A stretch of 64,000 nucleotides of DNA from Kluyvera intermedia (GCF_034424175.1 NZ_CP139986.1:558001-622000); one strand, 5' to 3'. Positions 44,446-53,766 are shown, counted from the stretch's first letter. The notes: generated by a model from the letters alone, not told the origin. A program made the numbers and translations.

Positions 44446-44757
44446 ATGTACGCGGTTTTCCAAAGTGGTGGTAAACAACACCGAGTAAGCGAAGGTCAGA
44501 CCATTCGCCTGGAAAAGCTGGACATCGCAACTGGCGAATCTATCGAATTCGCTGAAGTTCTGATGATCGCAAACGGTGAAGAAGTCAAAATCGGCGTTCC
44601 TTTCGTTGATGGCGGCGTAATCAAAGCTGAAGTTGTTGCTCATGGTCGTGGCGAGAAAGTTAAAATCGTTAAGTTTCGTCGTCGTAAACACTACCGTAAG
44701 CAGCAAGGCCATCGTCAGTGGTTCACTGATGTGAAAATCACTGGCATCAGCGCTTAA
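44446..44757 (+). CDS. rplU: 50S ribosomal protein L21
   Basis: L21 (103 residues) binds 23S rRNA in the large subunit. It starts MYAVFQSGGKQHRVSEGQ at 44446, with GGAG upstream; the frame is open a further seven codons. KIVKFRRRKHYRKQQGHRQ is the basic RNA-binding end. rpmA follows after 19 bases. Confidence 0.98.
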   Translation: MYAVFQSGGKQHRVSEGQTIRLEKLDIATGESIEFAEVLMIANGEEVKIGVPFVDGGVIKAEVVAHGRGEKVKIVKFRRRKHYRKQQGHRQWFTDVKITGISA

Positions 44758-44776
44758 GTTAAGGGGAGCAGATTAA

Positions 44777-45034
44777 ATGGCACATAAAAAGGCTGGTGGC
44801 TCGACTCGTAACGGTCGCGACTCAGAAGCTAAACGTCTGGGCGTAAAACGCTTCGGCGGCGAATCCGTTCTGGCTGGTAGCATCATCGTTCGTCAACGTG
44901 GTACTCAGTTCCACGCTGGTTCTAACGTAGGCTGCGGCAAAGACCACACACTGTTTGCTAAAGCAGACGGTAAAGTGAAATTCGAAGTGAAAGGCCCGAA
45001 AAACCGTCGTTTTATCAGCATTGTTGCTGAATAA
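44777..45034 (+). CDS. rpmA: 50S ribosomal protein L27
   Basis: L27 (85 residues) has the flexible basic N-terminus MAHKKAGGSTRNGRDS that reaches the peptidyl-transferase centre. It forms the usual L21-L27 pair with rplU. The terminator after it probably limits read-through into yhbE-obgE. Confidence 0.98.
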   Translation: MAHKKAGGSTRNGRDSEAKRLGVKRFGGESVLAGSIIVRQRGTQFHAGSNVGCGKDHTLFAKADGKVKFEVKGPKNRRFISIVAE

Positions 45035-45060
45035 GTTTTTCGCGTCCCGGTAACGGATGA

Positions 45061-45090
45061 AAGCCCCGCAACGTGTTGCGGGGCTTTTTA
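45061..45090 (+). terminator. Intrinsic terminator of rplU-rpmA
   Basis: A 12-bp perfect stem (aagccccgcaac/gttgcggggctt) followed by TTTT. Confidence 0.9.
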
Positions 45091-45147
45091 CATTCGACGC
45101 CAGGAAAATGATGGGTAGTACCACCGTTTCAAGGCAGGGAATCCGGT

Positions 45148-46113
45148 ATGAAGCAGCAGGCGGGGATTGGCATTCTTTTGGCGCTTACTACGGCAATATG
45201 CTGGGGCGCATTACCGATTGCCATGAAACAGGTTCTGGAAGTTATGGAACCACCTACCGTCGTGTTCTACCGATTTTTGATGGCGAGCTGTGGTCTTGGC
45301 CTCATTCTGACATGGAAGCGCAAACTGCCTTCTCTGCAGATTTTCCGCAATCCACGCTGGTTGGTATTGCTGCTCATCGCTACCGGTGGGCTGTTCGGTA
45401 ATTTCGTGTTGTTTAGCTCATCGCTTCAGTACGTTAGCCCAACGGCATCGCAGGTGATAGGCCAACTCTCGCCTGTCGGCATGATGATTGCCAGCGTCTT
45501 TATCCTTAAAGAGAAGATGCGCGGCACGCAGATAATCGGCGCTATCATGCTTATCTGTGGCTTGCTGATGTTTTTCAACACCAGCCTGCTCGAAATTTTT
45601 ACTCGTCTAACTGACTATACCTGGGGCGTTATCTTCGGGGTGGGGGCGGCGATGGTTTGGGTGAGTTACGGCGTCGCGCAAAAGGTGTTATTGCGGCGAA
45701 TGGGCTCACAGCAGATCCTCTTTTTATTGTACACTTTATGTACTATTGCATTGTTGCCGTTAGCGAAGCCTGAGGTTATCAGGCAACTGAGCGACTGGCA
45801 GCTAGCCTGTCTGATCTTCTGTGGTCTGAACACTCTGGTCGGTTATGGTGCCCTGGCGGAAGCCATGGCGCGCTGGCAGGCGGCGCAGGTGAGTGCGTTA
45901 GTGACGCTGACTCCCCTGTTTACACTGTTATTTTCAGATCTATTATCAATGGCCTGGCCCGATTTCTTCGCCCGACCGATGCTTAACCTATTAGGTTACC
46001 TCGGTGCGGTTATCGTGGTTGCGGGCGCGATGTATTCCGCCATTGGTCATCGTCTTTGGGGGCGGTGGCGTAAGCGTGAAACGGTTGTTCCGTTACCCCG
46101 CGCAGGCGAATGA
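45148..46113 (+). CDS. yhbE: YhbE, EamA-family transporter
   Basis: YhbE (321 residues) is a drug/metabolite-transporter-superfamily inner-membrane protein with about ten helices and two EamA repeats (about 5-145 and 155-295). The substrate is not known. It lies 15 bases before obgE, as in E. coli, and may be cotranscribed with it. Confidence 0.92.
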   Translation: MKQQAGIGILLALTTAICWGALPIAMKQVLEVMEPPTVVFYRFLMASCGLGLILTWKRKLPSLQIFRNPRWLVLLLIATGGLFGNFVLFSSSLQYVSPTASQVIGQLSPVGMMIASVFILKEKMRGTQIIGAIMLICGLLMFFNTSLLEIFTRLTDYTWGVIFGVGAAMVWVSYGVAQKVLLRRMGSQQILFLLYTLCTIALLPLAKPEVIRQLSDWQLACLIFCGLNTLVGYGALAEAMARWQAAQVSALVTLTPLFTLLFSDLLSMAWPDFFARPMLNLLGYLGAVIVVAGAMYSAIGHRLWGRWRKRETVVPLPRAGE

Positions 46114-46128
46114 TTTACGGAGAGTAAA

Positions 46129-47304
46129 ATGAAGTTTGTTGATGAAGCAACGATCCTGGCAGTCGCAGGTGATGGCGGTAATGGTTGCGTAAGCTTCCGC
46201 CGCGAAAAATATATCCCACGTGGCGGCCCTGATGGTGGCGACGGTGGTGATGGTGGTGACGTCTGGATGGAAGCGGACGAGAACCTGAATACCCTGATCG
46301 ACTACCGTTTCGAAAAATCTTTCCGTGCAGAACGAGGTCAGAATGGCGCAAGCCGTGATTGTACCGGTAAGCGCGGTAAAGACGTCACCATTAAGGTGCC
46401 GGTCGGTACGCGTGTTATCGACCAGGGTACCGGCGAAATCATGGGCGACATGACCAAACACGGTCAGCGTCTGATGGTCGCGAAAGGCGGCTGGCACGGT
46501 CTGGGCAACACCCGCTTTAAATCCTCCGTTAACCGTACGCCGCGTCAGAAGACAATGGGTACGCCGGGTGATAAGCGTGACCTGCAGCTCGAACTGATGC
46601 TGCTGGCAGATGTCGGGATGCTGGGGATGCCAAATGCTGGTAAATCTACCTTCATTCGTTCCGTCTCTGCGGCGAAACCAAAAGTGGCGGACTATCCGTT
46701 TACTACCCTGGTGCCAAGCCTCGGCGTGGTGCGTGTAGATAACGAGAAGAGCTTTGTGGTTGCCGATATCCCGGGCCTGATTGAAGGGGCAGCCGAAGGC
46801 GCAGGTTTAGGTATTCGCTTCCTGAAACACCTGGAACGTTGCCGCGTACTGCTGCACATCATTGATATCGATCCAATCGATGGCTCTGATCCGGCAGAAA
46901 ACGCACGCATCATCATTGGTGAGCTGGAGAAATACAGCGATAAACTGGCGGGCAAACCACGCTGGTTGGTCTTCAACAAGATCGATACCATGGATAAAGC
47001 GGATGCTGAAGCGAAAGCGAAGGCCATTGCTGAAGCTATGGGTTGGGAAGACAAGTATTACCTGATCTCTGCCGCAAGCCAGATTGGCGTCAAAGACCTG
47101 TGCTGGGACGTGATGAACTTCATCATTGAGAACCCAATCGTGCAGGCTGAAGAAGCCAAACAGCCAGAGAAAGTCGAATTCATGTGGGATGACTACCATC
47201 GTCAGCAGCTTGATGAAGTCGCCGCTGAAGCGGAAGAAGACGACGAAGATGACGACTGGGATGAAGACGACGAGGAAGGCGTAGAGTTTATCTACAAACG
47301 CTAA
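46129..47304 (+). CDS. obgE: ObgE, ribosome-associated GTPase
   Basis: ObgE (391 residues, also cgtA) is an essential GTPase in 50S assembly and stress response. The glycine-rich Obg fold covers about 1-158 (GGPDGGDGGDGGD). The G domain has GMPNAGKST (about 165) with DIPGLIEGA and NKID. The C-terminal tail is strongly acidic (EEDDEDDDWDEDDEE). It is followed by REP elements around a terminator. Confidence 0.97.
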   Translation: MKFVDEATILAVAGDGGNGCVSFRREKYIPRGGPDGGDGGDGGDVWMEADENLNTLIDYRFEKSFRAERGQNGASRDCTGKRGKDVTIKVPVGTRVIDQGTGEIMGDMTKHGQRLMVAKGGWHGLGNTRFKSSVNRTPRQKTMGTPGDKRDLQLELMLLADVGMLGMPNAGKSTFIRSVSAAKPKVADYPFTTLVPSLGVVRVDNEKSFVVADIPGLIEGAAEGAGLGIRFLKHLERCRVLLHIIDIDPIDGSDPAENARIIIGELEKYSDKLAGKPRWLVFNKIDTMDKADAEAKAKAIAEAMGWEDKYYLISAASQIGVKDLCWDVMNFIIENPIVQAEEAKQPEKVEFMWDDYHRQQLDEVAAEAEEDDEDDDWDEDDEEGVEFIYKR

Positions 47305-47310
47305 TCCTGG

Positions 47311-47346
47311 CGCCGGATGGCGACGCTAACGCGTCTTATCCGGCCT
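47311..47346. repeat. REP element after obgE
   Basis: The repeat reads gcgccggatggcgacg...gcgtcttatccggcc, the classical REP type. It is the first half of a BIME with the copy at 47396, with the terminator between them. Confidence 0.8.
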
Positions 47347-47356
47347 ATAATATTGC

Positions 47357-47385
47357 AACGGGCCGCATCTGCGGCCCGTTTTTTT
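47357..47385 (+). terminator. Intrinsic terminator of yhbE-obgE
   Basis: A 10-bp stem (aacgggccgc/gcggcccgtt) with loop ATCT is followed by TTTTT. Confidence 0.88.
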
Positions 47386-47395
47386 ATGTGCGTAG

Positions 47396-47425
47396 TAGGC
47401 CGGATAAGCGCAAGCGCCATCCGGC
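47396..47425. repeat. REP element before the dacB 3' end
   Basis: The repeat reads taggccggataagcgc...gccatccggca, the opposite orientation to the copy at 47311. It lies 10 bases past the dacB stop. Confidence 0.8.
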
Positions 47426-47435
47426 AGCACCATAT

Positions 47436-48869
47436 TTAGTTGTTCTGATAGATATCTTTATACAATCGGCTTTCAAAGCGAACCAACGGAATCCGACGAT
47501 TCCTCTGGTCGGCAGGTGAGACCGCATAGCCCGAAAGATATTGCACAAACGCCATTTTTTGACCGCTGGCGGTAGTGATAAAGCCGGCCAGATTATACAC
47601 GCCTTGCAGCGAGCCGGTTTTAGCCGAGACTTTGCCATCAACCCCTGCCTGATGTAGACCCGCACGGTACTGCAACGATCCGTCATGTCCGGCGAGAGGC
47701 AGCATGGAAATGAAATCCAGCTCATTGTCGTGCTGTGCGATGTACTGCAACGCCTGCATCATAGTGGCAGGAGCAATCAGGTTGTGCCGGGACAGACCTG
47801 AGCCATCGGCAATAATGGTATTGCCCAAATCAACGCCGGCTTGCTGACGTAAGATCTGCCGGACGGCATCGGATCCTGCACGCCAGGTGCCTGGTACGCC
47901 AAAGCGTGAGTGACCCACCATGCGAAATACGGTATCGGCAATCATGTTGTCCGATTTTTTCAGCATGATTTTTAATAAATCATGCAGTTGGGCAGACTGC
48001 TTACTGGCGATCACGGTTCCAGGTTCGTTCACCAGAGTCTGACGAAGTAAGGTGCCGCTATAGGTGATTCCAGCCTGCTTGAGTTCGTCTTTAATTATCG
48101 CCCCGGCATAGCTTGCGCCATCCTGGATTGCAAACGCTAGCGGCAGAGGCTCTGCACGCTGCGGTAGGCATCCGGTCAGCGTAAAGCGGTTGAGATCGCC
48201 TGGTACCACATCCAGTTCGCAATATTGTGCATCCGGTGAGCCTTTCGCAAGTGTGCGCACCTGGCTGAACATGGTTACCGGGTAGTACGATGCGATACGG
48301 ATAAACGCCAAATCATTGGCCTTTTGGGCGCTGTAGAGCGAAATGGAGAAGCAGTTTCGGTCGATAATCGCGGCCGCTGGCGGAGCGCTAAAGCACTGCG
48401 TCATATCATTCCACGGCCAGCCAGGAGCTTTATCATGGCTTGCAAAAATGGAGGTATCGATAAGTACGTTACCGTCGATATTTTGCACGCCCGCCTTTTT
48501 AAGCGTCGCCACCATATTGCGAATATCCTGACGTCTTAACGTCGGATCGCCGCCAAATCGCGCAATAAGGTCGCCTTTTAGCGTGCCATTATCGATGCTA
48601 CCTTTGGTCTCAAGTGTGGTGGTGAAACGAAAATCAGGGCCGAGTTGCAGCAGCGCCGCTAACGCAGTGAGAACCTTTTGGGTACTGGCGGGAAGCGCCA
48701 TCTGCTGGCCGTGATAATCCACCAACGGCGCAGGAGCACCGACCTTCTGCACTAACAGTGCAAGGTTGGCCCCGGCAGGGAGCTGATTGATGTATTCATC
48801 AACATTCGCAGCCTGAACGCTAAACGCTATACTGGTGGTCAATCCGATGATAAATCTGGAAAATCGCAT
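47436..48869 (-). CDS. dacB: DacB (PBP4), D-Ala-D-Ala carboxypeptidase/endopeptidase
   Basis: PBP4 (477 residues, the E. coli length) trims and cuts peptidoglycan cross-links in the periplasm. A signal peptide (about 1-20, ending VQA) precedes the penicillin-binding domain with SXXK at 62-65 (STQK), SDN in KKSDNMIADTVF and KTG in SAKTGSLQG. It is divergent from greA. Confidence 0.96.
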   Translation of the reverse strand: MRFSRFIIGLTTSIAFSVQAANVDEYINQLPAGANLALLVQKVGAPAPLVDYHGQQMALPASTQKVLTALAALLQLGPDFRFTTTLETKGSIDNGTLKGDLIARFGGDPTLRRQDIRNMVATLKKAGVQNIDGNVLIDTSIFASHDKAPGWPWNDMTQCFSAPPAAAIIDRNCFSISLYSAQKANDLAFIRIASYYPVTMFSQVRTLAKGSPDAQYCELDVVPGDLNRFTLTGCLPQRAEPLPLAFAIQDGASYAGAIIKDELKQAGITYSGTLLRQTLVNEPGTVIASKQSAQLHDLLKIMLKKSDNMIADTVFRMVGHSRFGVPGTWRAGSDAVRQILRQQAGVDLGNTIIADGSGLSRHNLIAPATMMQALQYIAQHDNELDFISMLPLAGHDGSLQYRAGLHQAGVDGKVSAKTGSLQGVYNLAGFITTASGQKMAFVQYLSGYAVSPADQRNRRIPLVRFESRLYKDIYQNN

Positions 48870-48934
48870 AATCTCGCGCTAACAACCTGGAAACAAGCCG
48901 TCATACTACGGTGCAAAGCCCTGTAAAGTAAACG

Positions 48935-48963
48935 ATGACCCGTAGTGAACTTCAGGGTAAAAT
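48935..48963 (+). promoter_or_regulatory. Candidate promoter of greA
   Basis: ATGACC (48935-48940), a 17-base spacer and TAAAAT (48958-48963) would start RNA near 48970, about 145 bases before greA. Confidence 0.5.
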
Positions 48964-48969
48964 ACGTAT

Positions 48970-49024
48970 CAAATAAAAAATTACTGCTGACCTGGGGCTT
49001 TGCACCCGGGTCGGTTTTCTTTTG
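48970..49024 (+). ncRNA. graL: GraL-like leader RNA of greA
   Basis: About 20 bases after the likely start, an 8-bp stem (gacctggg/cccgggtc, one G-U pair, 48989-49012) is followed by ggttttctttt. This makes an intrinsic terminator about 90 bases before the greA ATG. In E. coli, early termination in the greA leader gives the sRNA GraL of about 40-50 nt. The 5' end here is inferred from the promoter. Confidence 0.6.
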
Positions 49025-49115
49025 CTTCTGGCCTGGCACTAATAGCGAACCAGGCGGGCTTTACAGCCGGAGCGGGGCGAACCGCTCCCTACAGGAATGT
49101 TTAAGAGGTATAACG

Positions 49116-49592
49116 ATGCAAGCTATCCCTATGACCCTTGGTGGGGCAGAAAAACTGCGTGAAGAACTGGATTTTCTCAAATCTGTACGTCGCCCAGAAA
49201 TCATTGCTTCCATTGCTGAAGCGCGTGAACACGGCGACCTGAAAGAGAATGCGGAATACCATGCTGCACGTGAGCAGCAGGGCTTTTGCGAAGGTCGTAT
49301 CAAAGATATCGAAGCGAAGCTGTCTAATGCGCAGGTTATCGATATCAGCAAGATACCGAACACCGGTCGTGTGATTTTTGGCTCAACGGTGCAGGTACTG
49401 AATCTGGACAACGATGAAGAACAAACTTATCGTATCGTTGGCGATGACGAAGCAGATTTCAAACAGAATCTGATTTCCGTGAACTCCCCAATTGCTCGTG
49501 GCCTGATTGGCAAAGAGCAAGATGATGTTGTCGTCATCCGTACGCCGGGTGGTGAGGTCGAGTTCGAAATCCTGAAAGTGGATTATCTGTAA
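49116..49592 (+). CDS. greA: Transcription elongation factor GreA
   Basis: GreA (158 residues) rescues backtracked RNA polymerase by stimulating RNA cleavage. The N-terminal coiled coil (about 1-75) bears the acidic tip in EAREHGDLKENAEY, and the C-terminal FKBP-like domain (about 80-158) binds polymerase. I chose the ATG at 49116 (MQAIPMTLGGAEKL); the frame is open for 57 further codons but these are the leader. Confidence 0.97.
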   Translation: MQAIPMTLGGAEKLREELDFLKSVRRPEIIASIAEAREHGDLKENAEYHAAREQQGFCEGRIKDIEAKLSNAQVIDISKIPNTGRVIFGSTVQVLNLDNDEEQTYRIVGDDEADFKQNLISVNSPIARGLIGKEQDDVVVIRTPGGEVEFEILKVDYL

Positions 49593-49634
49593 GATATGTT
49601 CGACACTCAAAATGTTGATTGAGTGTAAAGATAA

Positions 49635-49660
49635 GAAAAAGGCCGCATAGCGGCCTTTTA
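49635..49660 (+). terminator. Intrinsic terminator of greA
   Basis: The stem aaaggccg/cggccttt with loop CATAG is followed by TTA; an A-run on the other side makes it usable for convergent yhbY as well. Confidence 0.8.
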
Positions 49661-49746
49661 TCAAGCTTGAGAGCGTGGCATGTTGCTAGCCTTCGTAAAG
49701 AAAATCCCTCATTTAACACAATCTTGTGTCAGAAATTAGGATATTC

Positions 49747-50040
49747 TTAACGTGGCAGCGAGATTTTGCGTTCTTTACCAGGGCGATAAAGTACCAGCAT
49801 CTTACCGATGACCTGTACGTTACAGGCGCCGGTTTCGCGCACGATAGCGTCCACGATCAAGGTTTTGGTTTCGCGATCTTCCGAGGCGACTTTCACCTTG
49901 ATAAGTTCATGGTGCTCTAACGCTTGTTCAATCTCGGCCAGTACCCCTTCGGTCAAACCATTATTGCCAAGCATAACTACTGGCTTGAGCGGATGTGCTA
50001 GACCTTTCAGGTGCTGTTTTTGTTTAGTACTCAGATTCAT
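49747..50040 (-). CDS. yhbY: YhbY, CRM-domain RNA-binding protein
   Basis: YhbY (97 residues) is a single CRM domain protein found with pre-50S ribosomes. The GXXG-like loop is in LGNNGLTEGV. I chose the ATG at 50040 (MNLSTKQKQHLKGLAH), the family start; the longer frame adds 13 residues. It is divergent from rlmE. Confidence 0.94.
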   Translation of the reverse strand: MNLSTKQKQHLKGLAHPLKPVVMLGNNGLTEGVLAEIEQALEHHELIKVKVASEDRETKTLIVDAIVRETGACNVQVIGKMLVLYRPGKERKISLPR

Positions 50041-50165
50041 CGTATATTTTTGCTTACGTTGGGATTGAAAACGGGTCATTCTACCGCCATCTCCCTTATA
50101 TCACCAAATGATGCGTAGAAATTTACGCCAAAGGTTACGATGAACTGCCCCTATGGGAATGTTAA

Positions 50166-50795
50166 ATGACAGGTAAAAAGCGTTCTGCCAGCTCAAGCCG
50201 CTGGCTCCAGGAACACTTTAGCGATAAATATGTTCAACAGGCACAGAAAAAGGGGTTACGTTCCCGTGCCTGGTTTAAACTTGATGAAATACAGCAAAGT
50301 GACAAACTTTTTAAGCCGGGGATGACAGTAGTTGACCTCGGTGCTGCCCCAGGAGGCTGGTCACAGTACGTGGTCACGCAGATTGGTGGCAAAGGCCGCA
50401 TTATCGCTTGCGATCTTTTACCTATGGATCCAATCGTTGGTGTGGACTTCCTTCAAGGCGATTTTCGTGATGAACTCGTGGTGAAGGCATTACTGGAGCG
50501 AGTGGGTGACAGTAAGGTACAAGTTGTCATGTCAGATATGGCACCAAACATGAGCGGAACGCCGGAGGTTGATATCCCCCGGGCCATGTATCTGGTGGAG
50601 CTGGCGCTTGAAATGGTTCGTGATGTGCTAGCGCCAGGCGGAAATTTTGTAGTGAAAGTGTTCCAGGGCGAAGGTTTCGATGAGTATCTAAGGGAAATTC
50701 GCTCCCTGTTTACGAAGGTCAAAGTTCGTAAGCCGGACTCTTCTCGTGCGCGTTCACGTGAAGTGTACATTGTAGCGACCGGGCGAAAACCATAA
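50166..50795 (+). CDS. rlmE: 23S rRNA 2'-O-methyltransferase RlmE
   Basis: RlmE (209 residues, also FtsJ/RrmJ) methylates U2552 of 23S rRNA in the 50S subunit and is a heat-shock protein in E. coli. The SAM site is DLGAAPGGWSQ (57-67). The catalytic tetrad keeps E. coli numbers: Lys38, Asp124, Lys164 and Glu199. ftsH follows 90 bases later. Confidence 0.97.
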   Translation: MTGKKRSASSSRWLQEHFSDKYVQQAQKKGLRSRAWFKLDEIQQSDKLFKPGMTVVDLGAAPGGWSQYVVTQIGGKGRIIACDLLPMDPIVGVDFLQGDFRDELVVKALLERVGDSKVQVVMSDMAPNMSGTPEVDIPRAMYLVELALEMVRDVLAPGGNFVVKVFQGEGFDEYLREIRSLFTKVKVRKPDSSRARSREVYIVATGRKP

Positions 50796-50885
50796 CCGGA
50801 AGATTTCAAACGAAAGTTTGAATGAAGACGGATATAGCGTATCCTGACGCTGTTTTTAACACAGTTGTAATAAGAGGTTAATCCC

Positions 50886-52826
50886 TTGAGTGACATGGCG
50901 AAAAACCTAATACTCTGGCTGGTCATTGCCGTCGTGCTGATGTCAGTATTCCAGAGCTTTGGGCCCAGCGAATCGAACAGCCACAAGGTGGATTATTCTA
51001 CCTTCCTGCAAGAGGTCAATAACGACCAGGTTCGCGAAGCGCGTATCAACGGACGTGAGATCAACGTTACCAAGAAAGATAGTAACCGTTACACGACTTA
51101 CCTTCCGGTTAACGATCCGAAGCTGCTTGATAACCTGCTGACTAAGAACGTCAAGGTTGTAGGCGAACCACCTGAAGAACCGAGCCTGCTGGCTTCTATC
51201 TTCATCTCATGGTTCCCGATGCTGCTGCTGATCGGTGTCTGGATCTTCTTCATGCGTCAAATGCAGGGCGGCGGTGGCAAAGGTGCCATGTCGTTCGGTA
51301 AGAGCAAAGCGCGCATGTTGACGGAAGACCAGATCAAAACCACTTTTGCTGACGTTGCAGGTTGTGACGAGGCGAAAGACGAGGTAGCCGAACTGGTTGA
51401 ATATCTGCGTGAACCGAGCCGTTTCCAGAAATTGGGCGGTAAAATTCCGAAAGGCGTCCTGATGGTCGGCCCTCCGGGTACCGGTAAAACCCTGTTGGCA
51501 AAAGCCATCGCGGGTGAAGCGAAGGTTCCGTTCTTCACTATTTCTGGTTCTGACTTCGTGGAAATGTTTGTGGGTGTCGGCGCATCACGTGTGCGTGACA
51601 TGTTCGAACAGGCCAAGAAAGCAGCACCGTGCATCATCTTCATCGATGAAATCGACGCCGTAGGCCGCCAGCGTGGCGCAGGTCTGGGCGGTGGTCACGA
51701 TGAGCGTGAACAGACGCTGAACCAGATGCTGGTTGAGATGGATGGCTTCGAAGGTAACGAAGGTATTATCGTTATCGCAGCAACTAACCGTCCAGACGTA
51801 CTTGACCCAGCGCTGCTGCGTCCAGGCCGCTTTGACCGTCAGGTTGTGGTCGGGCTGCCAGATGTTCGCGGTCGTGAACAGATTCTGAAAGTGCATATGC
51901 GTCGCGTACCGCTGTCTCCGGATATCGATGCGGCAATTATCGCTCGTGGTACCCCTGGTTTCTCCGGTGCAGACCTGGCGAACCTGGTGAACGAAGCGGC
52001 ACTGTTTGCGGCACGTGGCAACAAGCGTGTGGTATCAATGGTTGAGTTCGAGAAAGCGAAAGACAAAATCATGATGGGTGCGGAACGCCGCTCCATGGTG
52101 ATGACGGAAGCGCAGAAAGAATCCACCGCGTATCACGAAGCAGGCCACGCCATTATCGGTCGCCTGGTGCCTGAGCACGATCCGGTGCACAAAGTGACGA
52201 TTATTCCGCGCGGTCGTGCGCTGGGTGTGACCTTCTTCCTGCCTGAAGGCGACGCGATCAGCGCCAGCCGTCAGAAACTGGAAAGCCAGATCTCTACCCT
52301 GTACGGTGGCCGTCTGGCAGAAGAAATTATCTATGGCGTAGAGCATGTTTCTACCGGTGCGTCGAACGACATTAAAGTGGCGACTAACCTGGCACGTAAC
52401 ATGGTGACCCAATGGGGCTTCTCCGACAAACTCGGTCCTCTGCTGTATGCGGAAGAAGAGGGTGAAGTATTCCTGGGCCGTTCTGTTGCCAAAGCGAAGC
52501 ATATGTCCGATGAAACGGCTCGTATCATCGACCAGGAAGTGAAATCGCTCGTGGAACGTAACTACAACCGCGCGCGCCAGCTTCTGAACGAAAACATGGA
52601 CATCCTGCATTCGATGAAAGACGCGCTCATGAAATATGAGACTATCGATGCGCCGCAGATTGACGATCTGATGGCTCGCCGCGATGTGCGTCCGCCAGCG
52701 GGTTGGGAAGAACCTGGTTCATCCAACAACTCCGGCAGCACGGGCAAACCAACTGCTCCGCGTCCGGTTGATGAGCCACCTGCGCCAGACTCTGGCACCA
52801 TGTCAGAGCAGCTGGGCGACAAATAA
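50886..52826 (+). CDS. ftsH: FtsH, membrane AAA+ zinc metalloprotease
   Basis: FtsH degrades LpxC, sigma-32, unassembled SecY and other membrane proteins. Two membrane helices (about 7-24 and 101-122, counting from the TTG) flank a periplasmic domain. The AAA domain has Walker A GPPGTGKT at 195-202 and the protease domain has HEAGH near 417. The start is uncertain. AGAGG lies 8 bases before the TTG at 50886 but 17 before the ATG at 50895, so I give the TTG; most annotations of homologues begin at the ATG (MAKNLILWLV). Its level sets LPS synthesis, which ties it to kdsCD and lpt here. Confidence 0.96.
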   Translation: MSDMAKNLILWLVIAVVLMSVFQSFGPSESNSHKVDYSTFLQEVNNDQVREARINGREINVTKKDSNRYTTYLPVNDPKLLDNLLTKNVKVVGEPPEEPSLLASIFISWFPMLLLIGVWIFFMRQMQGGGGKGAMSFGKSKARMLTEDQIKTTFADVAGCDEAKDEVAELVEYLREPSRFQKLGGKIPKGVLMVGPPGTGKTLLAKAIAGEAKVPFFTISGSDFVEMFVGVGASRVRDMFEQAKKAAPCIIFIDEIDAVGRQRGAGLGGGHDEREQTLNQMLVEMDGFEGNEGIIVIAATNRPDVLDPALLRPGRFDRQVVVGLPDVRGREQILKVHMRRVPLSPDIDAAIIARGTPGFSGADLANLVNEAALFAARGNKRVVSMVEFEKAKDKIMMGAERRSMVMTEAQKESTAYHEAGHAIIGRLVPEHDPVHKVTIIPRGRALGVTFFLPEGDAISASRQKLESQISTLYGGRLAEEIIYGVEHVSTGASNDIKVATNLARNMVTQWGFSDKLGPLLYAEEEGEVFLGRSVAKAKHMSDETARIIDQEVKSLVERNYNRARQLLNENMDILHSMKDALMKYETIDAPQIDDLMARRDVRPPAGWEEPGSSNNSGSTGKPTAPRPVDEPPAPDSGTMSEQLGDK

Positions 52827-52858
52827 GTTCTCCTTCGTGGATGACCGTGCTTTACCTA

Positions 52859-52888
52859 AAACCCTGGGGCTTGCCCCGGGGTTTTTTC
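52859..52888 (+). terminator. Intrinsic terminator of rlmE-ftsH
   Basis: A 10-bp stem (aaccctgggg/ccccggggtt, one mismatch) with loop CTTG is followed by TTTT. Confidence 0.87.
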
Positions 52889-52917
52889 TATTCAACAAGA
52901 CATGAAAAGGATTCGCT

Positions 52918-53766
52918 ATGAAACTCACCGCCCAGGGCTCCATCCTGGATCTCTCCCATCCGCACGTCATGGGAATACTCAACGTTACGCCAGATTCATT
53001 CTCTGATGGCGGCACACATAACACGCTGGTTGAGGCGGTAAAACATGCGAATCTGATGATTAATGCCGGGGTGACAATCATTGATGTTGGTGGTGAATCC
53101 ACGCGTCCTGGTGCGCTGGATGTGAGTGTTGAAGAGGAACTGGCTCGCGTGATTCCCGTGGTGGAAGCCATTGCCCAGCGTTTTGAAGTCTGGATTTCTG
53201 TTGATACCTCCAAGCCTGAAGTCATCCGCGAATCCGCCCGTGTTGGCGCGCATATCATCAATGATATTCGTTCGTTAAGCGAACCGGGGGCGTTGGAAGC
53301 TGCTGCAGAAACAGGGTTGCCTGTGTCGATAATGCACATGCAGGGCAACCCGAAAACCATGCAGGACGCGCCAAAATACGCTGACGTTTTTGCTGAAGTT
53401 AATCGCTACTTTGCCGAACAGATCGCCCGCTGCGAGAAAGCCGGGATCTCAAAAGATAAATTGCTGCTCGACCCCGGCTTTGGTTTCGGTAAAAATCTCT
53501 CCCATAACTATGCATTATTGGCGCGCTTGTCAGAATTTCATCATTTTGGCTTACCGCTGTTTGTCGGTATGTCGCGTAAATCGATGATTGGCCAACTGCT
53601 GAACGTGGGGCCGTCAGCGCGTCTTAGCGGCAGCCTGTCGTGTGCTGTTATTGCAGCTATGCAGGGCGCGCATATCGTTCGCGTCCACGACGTAAAAGAA
53701 ACTGTTGAAGCGATGCGAGTGGTGGAAGCCACCCTGTCTGCGAAAGGAAAAAAACATTATGAGTGA
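52918..53766 (+). CDS. folP: Dihydropteroate synthase
   Basis: FolP (282 residues) condenses p-aminobenzoate with the pterin pyrophosphate in folate synthesis and is the sulfonamide target. Both signatures are present: MGILNVTPDSFSDGG (about 17-31) and IIDVGGESTRPGA (about 55-67). The glmM start lies 8 bases inside its end, so translation is probably coupled. Confidence 0.97.
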   Translation: MKLTAQGSILDLSHPHVMGILNVTPDSFSDGGTHNTLVEAVKHANLMINAGVTIIDVGGESTRPGALDVSVEEELARVIPVVEAIAQRFEVWISVDTSKPEVIRESARVGAHIINDIRSLSEPGALEAAAETGLPVSIMHMQGNPKTMQDAPKYADVFAEVNRYFAEQIARCEKAGISKDKLLLDPGFGFGKNLSHNYALLARLSEFHHFGLPLFVGMSRKSMIGQLLNVGPSARLSGSLSCAVIAAMQGAHIVRVHDVKETVEAMRVVEATLSAKGKKHYE

